A stretch of 32,989 bases of DNA from positions 1-32,989 of the forward strand of contig CALFNR010000158.1 of the NCBI GenBank assembly GCA_937903005.1. Reading direction: 5' to 3'. Both the position numbers and the translations under genes were made by a program. Shown one piece after another: positions 1-7,268 of this stretch. This DNA is from Clostridium_AI sp002297865 (GTDB lineage: Bacteria > Bacillota > Clostridia > Lachnospirales > Lachnospiraceae). The notes beneath the pieces were generated by a model. That model worked only from the letters and a program-made list of their open reading frames with translations. It made no database searches and had not been told where the DNA came from. Position 1 is the stretch's first letter, and every line of letters begins with the position of its first letter.

Positions 1-1
1 C

Positions 2-511
2 TCTACATTAGAAAACGCGACTGCTAGGATAAAAGAATTAGAACTTAAACTTGCAGATTATCAAAATCAAGATGAGAGTGATAGTGATACAATTAAAGAT
101 TTAAAAGCAGAAGTAGAGCGTTTACAGGTATATGAAGAAGAGTATAAGAAGTTTCAAGATAGAGTGAAGGAGTTTGATAAGAAAGTAGTTTTTGCTGAAC
201 AAGCACCTTCCATAGAAGAATACAAACAGTATTATGAAGAAATTCAGCCAGAAAATGCAGCAGAGATCTATCGTCAGGTTGTGGAACAGCTTCAATATGA
301 CGAAAAGATAAAAGAAGAAGCAAAACGGTATGCCAAAATGGATCCAGCAAGCGCAGCAAAAGTATTGGAAATTATGTGTGCTGACGATCTTGATACTGTA
401 TGTGGCATTATTTCCTCAATGGGTAATAAACAGGCTTCTGCGATTATGAATGCATTAGATCCAGCAACGGCAGCAAAAGTGACGAAAAGAATGACGACTC
501 TAGATGAATAG
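2..511 (+). CDS. MotE-like flagellar chaperone, 5' end outside window
   Basis: The reading frame is open from the first bases of the window, so the true start lies upstream; the GTG at 164 is an internal valine codon. The visible 169 residues begin with a charged heptad-like coiled coil (roughly residues 1-75). They end in a small MgtE-N-like helical domain with the repeated motif M-DPASAAKVLE and L-DPATAAKVTK. Coiled coil plus MgtE-N domain, placed just before fliK, is the usual form of MotE/YlxF proteins, which bind and stabilise stator or export components at the membrane. The N-terminal membrane helix expected for the family would lie outside the window. Family confidence is good; the exact role is inferred from position and architecture. 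Confidence 0.8.
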   Translation, partial: STLENATARIKELELKLADYQNQDESDSDTIKDLKAEVERLQVYEEEYKKFQDRVKEFDKKVVFAEQAPSIEEYKQYYEEIQPENAAEIYRQVVEQLQYDEKIKEEAKRYAKMDPASAAKVLEIMCADDLDTVCGIISSMGNKQASAIMNALDPATAAKVTKRMTTLDE

Positions 512-525
512 CAAGAATAAAGCTA

Positions 526-546
526 CTAAGAACCGAAAGGTCTTAG
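526..546 (+). promoter_or_regulatory. Intercistronic hairpin with GAAA tetraloop (motE-fliK)
   Basis: CTAAGAACC at 526-534 pairs with GGTCTTAG at 539-546 around a GAAA loop, with one bulged A. No T-run follows, so it is not a typical intrinsic terminator. It sits 15 bases after the motE stop and about 20 bases before the fliK ribosome binding site, a position suited to an mRNA processing or stability element. Function is inferred. Confidence 0.45.
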
Positions 547-577
547 CATAAATATCATTTTAAGAAAGGAGGAAGTT

Positions 578-1903
578 ATGGCACAGGTAAGTAAGATTAA
601 TCCAGTAAACATTGGGAACATTGTTGCTTCTGGTAGTGCAAAGACATCATCGGCTAAAACAAAATTTTCAGATATCATGTCATCAAGTGCAGGAAATTCC
701 GAACAACACGGGAGCAAAAATCAGTCAATTAGTTCCATTCAGACAACAAAAGAGAAACTTCAAGAAACTGCATCAGCTGCTAAAAATCTTCAAAATCCTA
801 CCGAAAGCGATTATCAGCAGGTGAATCAAGCTGTTGAAAGTCAAACAACAGAACAAGGTGATGTTGCGTTAGGAGAAGCACTTGAAAGTGTTGTGCAGTT
901 AAAAGAGCAGATAGCAAAGATTCTCGATATCTCTCTGGATGAACTAGAAAAAGTCATGGCTGAATCAGGCTTTACAGCTATGGATTTATTAAATCCGAAC
1001 ATACTGCAGGATTTACTTTTAAAGGTAAATGGTGTAAATGAGCCAACAGATCTTTTGACCAATGAAGGTTTGTGTAACCAAATGAAAGAGTTATTACAAA
1101 CAGTTGAGACGTTTACAGAATCTGTTAACTTGCAGGAATTCTCAAAAGCTTCAGAGGTATTGGCATCTACTGATTTTAGTGAAGTGCTAGAGCAGAAGGA
1201 GCAGCCAGCTGATATGAATCAGGATATGAAACCAGTAGAGGAGTCTTCTGTAGAAGAAACTCCTGTTACGAAAGAACCTGTTATAACGGTTCAAAAAGAG
1301 GAGGCATCTGGTAAAGAACAAAATCAGTTTAGTAGGAATAAATCTAACGGACATACAGATTTTCAAGATGCACAGCTTAGTCAGTTCGTACAGAAATTAA
1401 GTGAGTCAGTTCAGCAAACTGGGCAGATTGAGATGGATAGCGCAGAAAGATTGCAGCAAATGCAAGATATTGTGAATCAGGTTGTTGAGAAAATAAAGGT
1501 TACTCTTTCAAGTGATTCCACTAGTATGGAAATGCAATTAAATCCTGAAAATCTTGGAAAAGTCAATGTTTCGGTTGTTTCCAAAAATGGCGAAATGACT
1601 GCTACTTTTATAGTGGAAAATCAATTGGCAAAAGAAGCGTTAGAAAGTCAGATGACTACCTTGAGAGAAAGTCTCAATGAGCAGGGTGTCAAAGTAGAAG
1701 CAATTGAAGTTATGGTTGCAGAACAAGGCTTGTCGCAAGACCAGTTCTCTAATAAAAATGGAGAGAGCAGTTTCCAAAATCAAAATAAGCGTCGTGGTAA
1801 TTTAGGAAAGCTACGAGGTTTAGAAGACGGTAAAGAGGAGACAGAAGAAGAGGAAGAAGTTCGAACAATTAGAAGTAATGGAACAGTTGATTTCTCAGCA
1901 TAA
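578..1903 (+). CDS. fliK: Flagellar hook-length control protein FliK
   Basis: A 441-residue protein, within the usual range for this family. The first 300 residues are polar, Q/E/S-rich and low in complexity, as expected of a secreted molecular ruler. The C-terminal domain (about 300-385) carries the FliK/Flg_hook signature: MEMQLNPENLGKV at about 317, then an alternating beta/helix region ending near VKVEAIEVMV. A very acidic stretch (EETEEEEEE-like) precedes the C-terminus. The start is supported by AAAGGAGGAAG just upstream of ATG 578. FliK is exported during hook assembly and, through FlhB (present at 12205), switches export from hook to filament substrates. It lies between motE and flgD, as in other Firmicute fla/che operons. 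Confidence 0.93.
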   Translation: MAQVSKINPVNIGNIVASGSAKTSSAKTKFSDIMSSSAGNSEQHGSKNQSISSIQTTKEKLQETASAAKNLQNPTESDYQQVNQAVESQTTEQGDVALGEALESVVQLKEQIAKILDISLDELEKVMAESGFTAMDLLNPNILQDLLLKVNGVNEPTDLLTNEGLCNQMKELLQTVETFTESVNLQEFSKASEVLASTDFSEVLEQKEQPADMNQDMKPVEESSVEETPVTKEPVITVQKEEASGKEQNQFSRNKSNGHTDFQDAQLSQFVQKLSESVQQTGQIEMDSAERLQQMQDIVNQVVEKIKVTLSSDSTSMEMQLNPENLGKVNVSVVSKNGEMTATFIVENQLAKEALESQMTTLRESLNEQGVKVEAIEVMVAEQGLSQDQFSNKNGESSFQNQNKRRGNLGKLRGLEDGKEETEEEEEVRTIRSNGTVDFSA

Positions 1904-1915
1904 AGGAGGAAAGGT

Positions 1916-2722
1916 ATGGCAACAAATTTAAGTGCTCCAGTAAAAGATGGAGTAGTTCAACAGTATGATAGTGATCCTGTTAAGAAAAAGGTAACAAAAG
2001 GGACGAGTGAACTTGGAAAAGATGCTTTTTTACAGTTGCTATGTACACAGATGCAGTATCAGGACCCATTAAATCCTTCATCAGACACAGAATTTATTTC
2101 ACAGTTAGCTTCATTTTCGTCCTTAGAGCAGATGCAAAATTTGAATAATTCATTTGCTCAGACACAAGCTTTTACCATGATTGGGCAGGAAGTTCAAGTA
2201 AAAGCAGAAAATAAAGAAGGATATGTGCAGGGAACTGTAGATTACGTAACTGTTTCAGGTGGAAAGGCGTATTATTCAATTGGTGGAACATTGTATGCAT
2301 CAGATAAGTTACTCACAATCATTTCGCCATTATATAGTGCACAACAGAATGCACCAGCGATTGAAGAACAGAAGCTAGAATACAATCATGAAAAACCATC
2401 AGATGTTAGTGTAAAGATTGACCTAGGAAAGGATACTGGAAAAGCATCAAGTTTTGCCGTTCTTTTAAATGGTAAAGTAGTTGATAAGAGTCTGTTAAGC
2501 TTTAACTCAGAGACAAATATTGTCACAATATCTGAAAAGGCATTTAGTGATCTGGAAGAAGGAAATTATAAGATAATGTTCTTATTTAATGATCCGTTAG
2601 AAACCACTATAACAGATAAAGTAAGTGTAAATGTTACTGGCAAACCTGAAGTTGACAAGGAGTCTGATGGGGAGACAGAGGATACAGAGAAAAAGGAAGA
2701 GGAAACCCCAAAAGAGGTATAG
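1916..2722 (+). CDS. flgD: Flagellar hook capping protein FlgD
   Basis: 268 residues. The N-terminal half has the FlgD signature: GKDAFLQLLCTQMQYQDPLN at 34-53 and FISQLASFSSLEQMQNLN at 60-77. The middle and C-terminal parts are beta-rich (FlgD Tudor/Ig-like region), and the last 30 residues are an acidic E/D/K tail that most short FlgD proteins lack. FlgD caps the growing hook and helps FlgE subunits polymerise. Start ATG 1916 follows AAAGGAGGAAAGGT and lies 12 bases after fliK, so the two are probably translated from one message. Confidence 0.93.
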   Translation: MATNLSAPVKDGVVQQYDSDPVKKKVTKGTSELGKDAFLQLLCTQMQYQDPLNPSSDTEFISQLASFSSLEQMQNLNNSFAQTQAFTMIGQEVQVKAENKEGYVQGTVDYVTVSGGKAYYSIGGTLYASDKLLTIISPLYSAQQNAPAIEEQKLEYNHEKPSDVSVKIDLGKDTGKASSFAVLLNGKVVDKSLLSFNSETNIVTISEKAFSDLEEGNYKIMFLFNDPLETTITDKVSVNVTGKPEVDKESDGETEDTEKKEEETPKEV

Positions 2723-2801
2723 AACTTTCATATTTTAGATGCTCATTCCATAGAGATGATTACCTTGGTCCTTTTCGTTGATTCGATACATGGAGGTAGA
2801 T

Positions 2802-3194
2802 ATGAATCATATAACCAATAATAAGACATCCATTGAACAGATGACAGGGAAACTCTTTTCTGGAAACAAGGTTGGTATTAAGAAGCCAATTGGACAGGAA
2901 AAATCTTTCCAACAGATATTACTACAGAAACAGCAGGAATCTGTTAATGAATTAAAATTTTCAAAACATGCAAGCTTGCGCCTTCAAAATAGAAATATTT
3001 CAATTTCGTCTGAGCAGATGGAACGTTTGAAAGATGGTGCAGGAAAAGCAAAGGCAAAGGGAATACAAGAATCATTGGTAATGGTAGATGATTTGGCATT
3101 TATCGTAAATACGAAAAGTAATACGGTAATAACAGCAGTGAAAGAATTAGAGAGTTCCGTCTTTACGAATATAGACGGTGCAGTAATTAATTAA
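2802..3194 (+). CDS. Flagellar operon protein, TIGR02530 type
   Basis: 130 residues from ATG 2802. A longer frame opens at TTG 2778, but only the ATG at 2802 has a well-spaced GGAGG (2792-2796). The C-terminal half has the pattern of the small family always found beside flgD and flgE: FSKHASLRLQNRNISIS, then an amphipathic helix and the strand-rich LVMVDDLAFIVNTKSNTVIT. No biochemical role is well established; context suggests a hook-assembly helper. No signal peptide or membrane helix is seen. The recognition is from memory of the family and its position between flgD and flgE. Confidence 0.8.
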   Translation: MNHITNNKTSIEQMTGKLFSGNKVGIKKPIGQEKSFQQILLQKQQESVNELKFSKHASLRLQNRNISISSEQMERLKDGAGKAKAKGIQESLVMVDDLAFIVNTKSNTVITAVKELESSVFTNIDGAVIN

Positions 3195-3272
3195 GTCCTA
3201 ATAAGCGCTGGACCTTTTTAGGAGGCGTGCATTTCTGAATGACAGAGGAAATGCGGGGACACCAACAGGAGG
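3195..3272 (+). promoter_or_regulatory. Structured leader upstream of flgE
   Basis: The 88-base gap before flgE holds several inverted repeats. TCCTAA (3196-3201) can pair with TTAGGA (3218-3223). GTCC (3195-3198) can instead pair with GGAC (3210-3213), which is followed by TTTTT; these two foldings exclude each other. GCATTTC (3229-3235) pairs perfectly with GAAATGC (3248-3254). Two AGGAGG sequences occur, at 3220-3225 and 3267-3272; only the second is correctly placed for the flgE ATG. Regulation of hook-protein translation or transcript stability is an inference. Confidence 0.4.
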
Positions 3273-3282
3273 TAAGTAAGTT

Positions 3283-4704
3283 ATGATGAGATCAATGTAC
3301 TCTGGTGTTGCGGGTTTAAAAGCACATCAGACAAAAATGGACGTAATAGGTAATAATATTGCAAATGTTAACACAGTAGGTTTTAAATCAAGCACAGTAA
3401 CATTTTCGGATGTTTTATATCAAACAACACAATCTGCTTCGGGACCTAATGCAGATACTGGTGCTGCTGGTAAGAACGCAATGCAGATTGGTCTTGGTTC
3501 CGTCGTTAATGGTATTACAACCAATGCATCTGTAGCAGGCGGTACACAAACAACAGATAATCCATTTGATGTTATGATTAATGGCGATGGATTCTTCATT
3601 GTTAATCAAGGTGGTACAAATTACTTTACAAAAGCAGGTGCTTTTAAAATTGATGCAGCTGGTACATTATGTACTTCAGGTGGTGCAACAGTAATGGGAT
3701 GGAAAGCTACTGAAGATGGAACAGGTATTGTGAAAGACAGTGTATCTGCTTTAAATGTAATGTCGGCAGATAAAATGTATGCAGATCCTGAAGCGACTGC
3801 AGCTGCAACGGTATCTGGAAATATTGATACAAAAGATAAGCAGGCAGCTGATAAAGGTCTTCCAGTTTCTTTTACAATCTATGATAATAAAGGTGATAAA
3901 TACACAGTTAAATTAAACTTCAAGGAGAATGGAACAGGTACTTATGATGTTTCTGTTGGCGACATTATGAATTCTGATGGAAAGTCACTGTTCTCTAGCT
4001 ATGATGACACAACAAAAAAATATATTCCTTCTACAAGTGCACCAACTGTAAATTTTGGTGGAAATGCCATGACAGCTACTAGTGTAGATCCTGTTACTGG
4101 TGCAGTTACTGAAATGGGAGGTACTGCAGTAGCATTAACATTTGATAAAGCAACAGGTAAATTCAGTGCAATGGGAAGTGATAAGGAAGGTATTGCTACC
4201 TTAACAATCAATACTGGCGTAACAGGCTTATTCAATGACATTAAGGTTGATTTTTCTAAGATGACGAACTATGCATCTGGTGGATCTTCAACAGCTGCAG
4301 CTACTAGAGGAGATAAGGATGGCAAAAATGCTGGTAAACAGGTTGGTGAAATGCAGTCTATCAGTATTGATGGTTCTGGTAAAATTATTGGTTCCTATTC
4401 AAACGGTACAAATAAGTATTTAGGACAGCTTGCACTAGCAGAGTTTGCAAACCCATCAGGTCTAGAAGCGATTGGGGGAAATTTATTTGCAGAGACAAAG
4501 AACTCAGGTGAGTTTGATGGAATTGGTATTGACCCATCTTCAGGAAGTTCATCTTTAACAACAGGTGCTCTTGAAATGTCAAATGTAGACTTATCTGCAC
4601 AGTTTACAGATATGATTGTAACGCAGAGAGGTTTCCAGGCAAATTCCAGAACAATTACAACGACAGATACAATGTTAGAGGAATTAATTAATTTAAAACG
4701 ATAG
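3283..4704 (+). CDS. flgE: Flagellar hook protein FlgE
   Basis: 473 residues. The N-terminus has the axial-family signature MYSGVAGLKAHQTKMDVIGN followed by NIANVNTVGFKSS. The C-terminus has the matching helix LSAQFTDMIVTQRGFQANSR and ends TDTMLEELINLKR. Between them is the low-complexity T/G/A-rich hook domain, including FDVMINGDGFFIV (FlgEFG-like). FlgE polymerises into the hook that joins rod and filament. The start at 3283 is chosen because AGGAGG lies 10 bases upstream; a second ATG follows immediately (3286). flgE lies directly after the TIGR02530 gene and before flbD. Confidence 0.95.
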   Translation: MMRSMYSGVAGLKAHQTKMDVIGNNIANVNTVGFKSSTVTFSDVLYQTTQSASGPNADTGAAGKNAMQIGLGSVVNGITTNASVAGGTQTTDNPFDVMINGDGFFIVNQGGTNYFTKAGAFKIDAAGTLCTSGGATVMGWKATEDGTGIVKDSVSALNVMSADKMYADPEATAAATVSGNIDTKDKQAADKGLPVSFTIYDNKGDKYTVKLNFKENGTGTYDVSVGDIMNSDGKSLFSSYDDTTKKYIPSTSAPTVNFGGNAMTATSVDPVTGAVTEMGGTAVALTFDKATGKFSAMGSDKEGIATLTINTGVTGLFNDIKVDFSKMTNYASGGSSTAAATRGDKDGKNAGKQVGEMQSISIDGSGKIIGSYSNGTNKYLGQLALAEFANPSGLEAIGGNLFAETKNSGEFDGIGIDPSSGSSSLTTGALEMSNVDLSAQFTDMIVTQRGFQANSRTITTTDTMLEELINLKR

Positions 4705-4733
4705 TGAATTGATGTGAGTGAAATAATGTAATA

Positions 4734-4777
4734 CCAAAACTTGTTGTATGGGCTTGTCCCATACAGCAAAAGTTTGG
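4734..4777 (+). promoter_or_regulatory. Long stem-loop overlapping the flbD ribosome binding site
   Basis: Twelve consecutive pairs form between 4741-4752 and 4758-4769 (one G-T wobble) around the loop CTTGT. After a two-base bulge the stem continues through 4737-4740 with 4772-4775, then CC (4734-4735) pairs with GG (4776-4777). Those last two G bases are the start of the flbD Shine-Dalgarno GGAGGG (4776-4781). The hairpin therefore separates the abundant hook message from flbD-motA-motB and could limit flbD translation or mark an RNA processing site. The structure is read directly; the role is inferred. Confidence 0.6.
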
Positions 4778-4789
4778 AGGGTAGCAGGT

Positions 4790-4978
4790 TTGATTGAATT
4801 AACACGTATGAATGGAAAAAAATTCACCTTAAATTGTGAATTGATTGAAAAAATAGAAGATACACCGGATACGGTGATAACGCTAGCATCTGGCAAGATG
4901 TATATTGTTAAGGAAAGTAGACAGGATGTAACAAATCTTGTTTTATTATACAAAAAAGAAATATTTAGTAAAAATTAA
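4790..4978 (+). CDS. flbD: FlbD/SwrD family flagellar protein
   Basis: 62 residues from TTG 4790, reading (M)IELTRMNGKKFTLNCELIEK, the standard beginning of FlbD. A longer frame from ATG 4748 would start inside the hairpin and lacks a ribosome binding site, whereas GGAGGG at 4776-4781 is well spaced for TTG 4790. In Bacillus subtilis the homologue SwrD (YlzI) occupies the same place after flgE and is needed for full flagellar torque. Here motAB follows at once, which fits a stator-related role. The small size and start motif match the family closely. Confidence 0.85.
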   Translation: MIELTRMNGKKFTLNCELIEKIEDTPDTVITLASGKMYIVKESRQDVTNLVLLYKKEIFSKN

Positions 4979-4993
4979 AGGTGGTGAGAGGTT

Positions 4994-5800
4994 ATGGATT
5001 TAGCTTCGATTATTGGTCTTGTATTAAGTTTTGTACTGATGATATTTGGTATGGTGTACGAAAATGGTGCAGTTGATTTTGCAAAAGCTACATCATTTAT
5101 CCATGTACAATCTATTCTTATTACGTTTGGTGGTTCTTTTATGGCGGTGTTGGCACAATCAGAATCGCTAGGTGTATTTGTGAAAAATTTAAAGAGTATT
5201 ACTTTGATTATGAAAGTAACGCAGGCATCAGAGGGTGAGATAATACATAAGATTATCGACTTATCTAATGTAGCAAGAAAAGAAGGTTTGCTTGCTTTGG
5301 AAGAGGCAGCAAATGAAGTGGAAGATGAATTCTTAAAGAAAGGCATTCTTCTAATTGTTGATGGAACTGACCCTGAATTGGTTCGAAGCATTTTAGAATC
5401 AGAATTAACAGCCATTGAGGATAGACATGGTGCAACAATAGGTTTCTGGGAAACAATTGCAGCAATGGGTCCTGCATGGGGTATGATTGGTACACTGATT
5501 GGTCTGATTAACATGTTAAAGAAATTAGATGACCCATCAACAGTAGGTCCTTCTATGGCAACTGCCTTGATTACTACTTATTATGGTTCTATATTAGCAA
5601 ACTGGATTGCTACTCCAGTTGCTCTTAAACTGAAACAAAAAAGTGCAAAAGAAATTCGAATGAAAGAAGTTGTAGTAGAAGGCTTGTTATCAATTCAAGC
5701 AGGTGAAAATCCTCGTGTTATTGAGGAAAAATTAAAATCATTCTTAGCACCTGCTGAGAGAGCAAGTTTTAATGAAGGGCAAGAAGGCGGTGAAGCATAA
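4994..5800 (+). CDS. motA: Flagellar motor stator protein MotA
   Basis: 268 residues with four membrane segments (about 4-22, 36-54, 153-173 and 188-208) and a large cytoplasmic loop. The loop contains ARKEGLLALEEAANE; R95 and E103 correspond to the charged residues that contact the rotor in other MotA proteins. FWETIAAMGPAWGMIGTLIG holds the conserved proline before TM3, and P208 in WIATPVALKLK is the other conserved proline. With MotB it forms the ion-conducting stator. Start ATG 4994 follows AAAGGTGGTGAGAGG. The stop overlaps the motB start by one base (TAATG), indicating coupled translation. Confidence 0.95.
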   Translation: MDLASIIGLVLSFVLMIFGMVYENGAVDFAKATSFIHVQSILITFGGSFMAVLAQSESLGVFVKNLKSITLIMKVTQASEGEIIHKIIDLSNVARKEGLLALEEAANEVEDEFLKKGILLIVDGTDPELVRSILESELTAIEDRHGATIGFWETIAAMGPAWGMIGTLIGLINMLKKLDDPSTVGPSMATALITTYYGSILANWIATPVALKLKQKSAKEIRMKEVVVEGLLSIQAGENPRVIEEKLKSFLAPAERASFNEGQEGGEA

Positions 5801-6621
5801 TGGCAAGGAAAAAGAAACAACAAGAGAGTGCTCCTGGTTCACCAGCGTGGATGGCAACATTTAGTGACTTGATGAATTTATTGCTCTGTTTCTTTGTTAT
5901 TCTCTTCTCCATGTCCTCTGTCGATGTTGCCAAATATGAGGAAGTTGCAGCCTCCCTGTCAAAAAGCTTTAGCATTTTTAATGGAGGAAAGTCTTCTATA
6001 GGGAAAGGTGAAATGGTCAGTACAGGTGTAACACAATTGAATGATCTAGGTCAGCAGACGTCAGAGCTAGGAAAGGCAAGCGAAGAAGAAGAAGTGAAAG
6101 ATGCCGATCCATTAAAGGAAGCAAAAGAGAAGCTTGAAGAAGAAAGGAAATCAGATCTTGCTAAGCTGTATGAACAGGTAATGGATGCAACTGAATCAAA
6201 CAAAATTGAACAATATGTGAAAGTTTCAATTGATGATGCGTATACCTATGTGTGCTTGACGTTAAGTGGATCTGTTCTATTTGATTCAGGAAGCGCCGAT
6301 ATCGTAAGTGAGAGCATCCCAATTCTAAACAGGGTTGGAAACATACTGAAAACGTATGATAATCACTTGATATATATTGAAGGCCATACGGATAATGTTC
6401 CAGTACGTAGTAGTAGCAAATTTTCGGGTAATAATGAATTATCTTGGGCAAGAGCAGATAGTGTTTGGAACTATATGGTTAACAAGAAGAAACTAGACCC
6501 AGTAACGTTGGTTAGTGCTGGCAGAAGTGAATACGAACCAATTGCTTCGAATAAAACTGCGGAAGGCAGGGCAAAGAATCGACGTGTTACGATTAAAATT
6601 TATAGCGATGACACATTGTAG
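5800..6621 (+). CDS. motB: Flagellar motor stator protein MotB
   Basis: 273 residues. A basic N-terminus (ARKKKQQE) is followed by SPAWMATFSDLMNLLLCFFV, with D23 at the conserved ion-binding aspartate position at the start of the single membrane helix. A charged E/K-rich linker (about 65-130) leads to an OmpA-like peptidoglycan-binding domain containing YIEGHTDNVPV, NNELSWARADSVWNYM and EGRAKNRRVTIKI. It anchors the MotA-MotB stator to the wall. The sequence does not allow me to decide safely between proton and sodium coupling. Start overlaps motA by one base. Confidence 0.95.
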   Translation: MARKKKQQESAPGSPAWMATFSDLMNLLLCFFVILFSMSSVDVAKYEEVAASLSKSFSIFNGGKSSIGKGEMVSTGVTQLNDLGQQTSELGKASEEEEVKDADPLKEAKEKLEEERKSDLAKLYEQVMDATESNKIEQYVKVSIDDAYTYVCLTLSGSVLFDSGSADIVSESIPILNRVGNILKTYDNHLIYIEGHTDNVPVRSSSKFSGNNELSWARADSVWNYMVNKKKLDPVTLVSAGRSEYEPIASNKTAEGRAKNRRVTIKIYSDDTL

Positions 6622-6654
6622 CTATAATCAATAAGAAATATAGGGAGTGAAGTT

Positions 6655-7170
6655 ATGAAAAGAAATATGTTGACAATAGTTGTGATTGCATTAACTGCAA
6701 TCAATGTAATATTGTCTGCTGTGCTTGTATTTGCAGTTGTTCCGGCATCAAATCGAACAACAAAACTAATAAACCAGGTTGCTTCAATAATCAATTTAGA
6801 ACTTGAAGCATCCTCAGATGGAGTGTCAGATACGGTGAATCCTTCAGATGTTGAAACATACAAAATTGATTCACCGATGACATTTAATATCAAAAGGAGT
6901 TTAAATGGATCAGATCATTTTGCAGCAATTGATTCCATTACATTATCAATTAACAAAGCTTCAAAAGATTATAGCAAGCTAAACAAAACAATTGAAGCAA
7001 ATTCAAACTTCATTACAGATATTGTTACAGAAGTTGTATCCAGTTACACTTATGATGATGCCATTTCCAGTAAAGAAGAAATGAAGGCAGAGATATTAGA
7101 AAAAGTACAGGCGCATTTCAAGTCTGATTTCATTTTTTCAATATCATTAAACAATTTGTGTTTTCAGTAA
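6655..7170 (+). CDS. fliL: Flagellar basal body-associated protein FliL
   Basis: 171 residues with one N-terminal membrane helix (about 5-28), then an S/T/D-rich linker and a FliL-type domain that binds stator units around the motor. The C-terminus runs DFIFSISLNNLCFQ, the family's usual short terminal strand. Sequence conservation in FliL is low, so the call leans on topology, length, the C-terminal motif and the position between motB and fliM. Start ATG 6655 follows TAGGGAGTGAAGTT. It is the last gene before an internal promoter. Confidence 0.85.
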   Translation: MKRNMLTIVVIALTAINVILSAVLVFAVVPASNRTTKLINQVASIINLELEASSDGVSDTVNPSDVETYKIDSPMTFNIKRSLNGSDHFAAIDSITLSINKASKDYSKLNKTIEANSNFITDIVTEVVSSYTYDDAISSKEEMKAEILEKVQAHFKSDFIFSISLNNLCFQ

Positions 7171-7187
7171 TAATTACTAGTCGAAAC

Positions 7188-7216
7188 TTGTGATTTATTA
7201 CATTTTATAGTATAAT
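7188..7216 (+). promoter_or_regulatory. Sigma-A-type promoter for fliM and downstream genes
   Basis: TTGTGA (7188-7193) and TATAAT (7211-7216) are separated by exactly 17 bases, giving a near-consensus housekeeping promoter in the fliL-fliM gap. The 13 bases TTTATAGTATAAT at the -10 are shared exactly with the rpsB promoter. The predicted start is about 7221-7224. This allows fliM and later genes to be transcribed without the main upstream promoter. Confidence 0.7.
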
Positions 7217-7218
7217 AA

Positions 7219-7246
7219 ATGTGGTTTTTTCTTGAAAAAAGCCACA
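7219..7246 (+). promoter_or_regulatory. Hairpin at the 5' end of the fliM transcript
   Basis: ATGTGGTTTTTT (7219-7230) pairs with AAAAAAGCCACAT (7235-7247), with one T-G wobble and a short loop around CTTGA. Because the promoter predicts a start at 7221-7224, the new RNA would begin at or inside the left arm. Such terminal 5' stem-loops are known to protect bacterial mRNAs. No T-run follows, so a terminator is unlikely. The structure is seen; the role is inferred. Confidence 0.5.
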
Positions 7247-7268
7247 TATGATTGCGAGGTGAGAAGGA

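Noticed and set aside
4748..4789. Longer FlbD starting at ATG 4748
   Set aside because: That ATG lies in the stem of the hairpin and has no ribosome binding site. FlbD proteins normally begin at the IELTRMNG motif, which TTG 4790 provides.
4975..5514. 179-codon open frame on the minus strand opposite motA
   Set aside because: It lies wholly within the strongly conserved motA coding region. An antisense shadow of an AT-rich gene is the simplest explanation, and I see no separate function.
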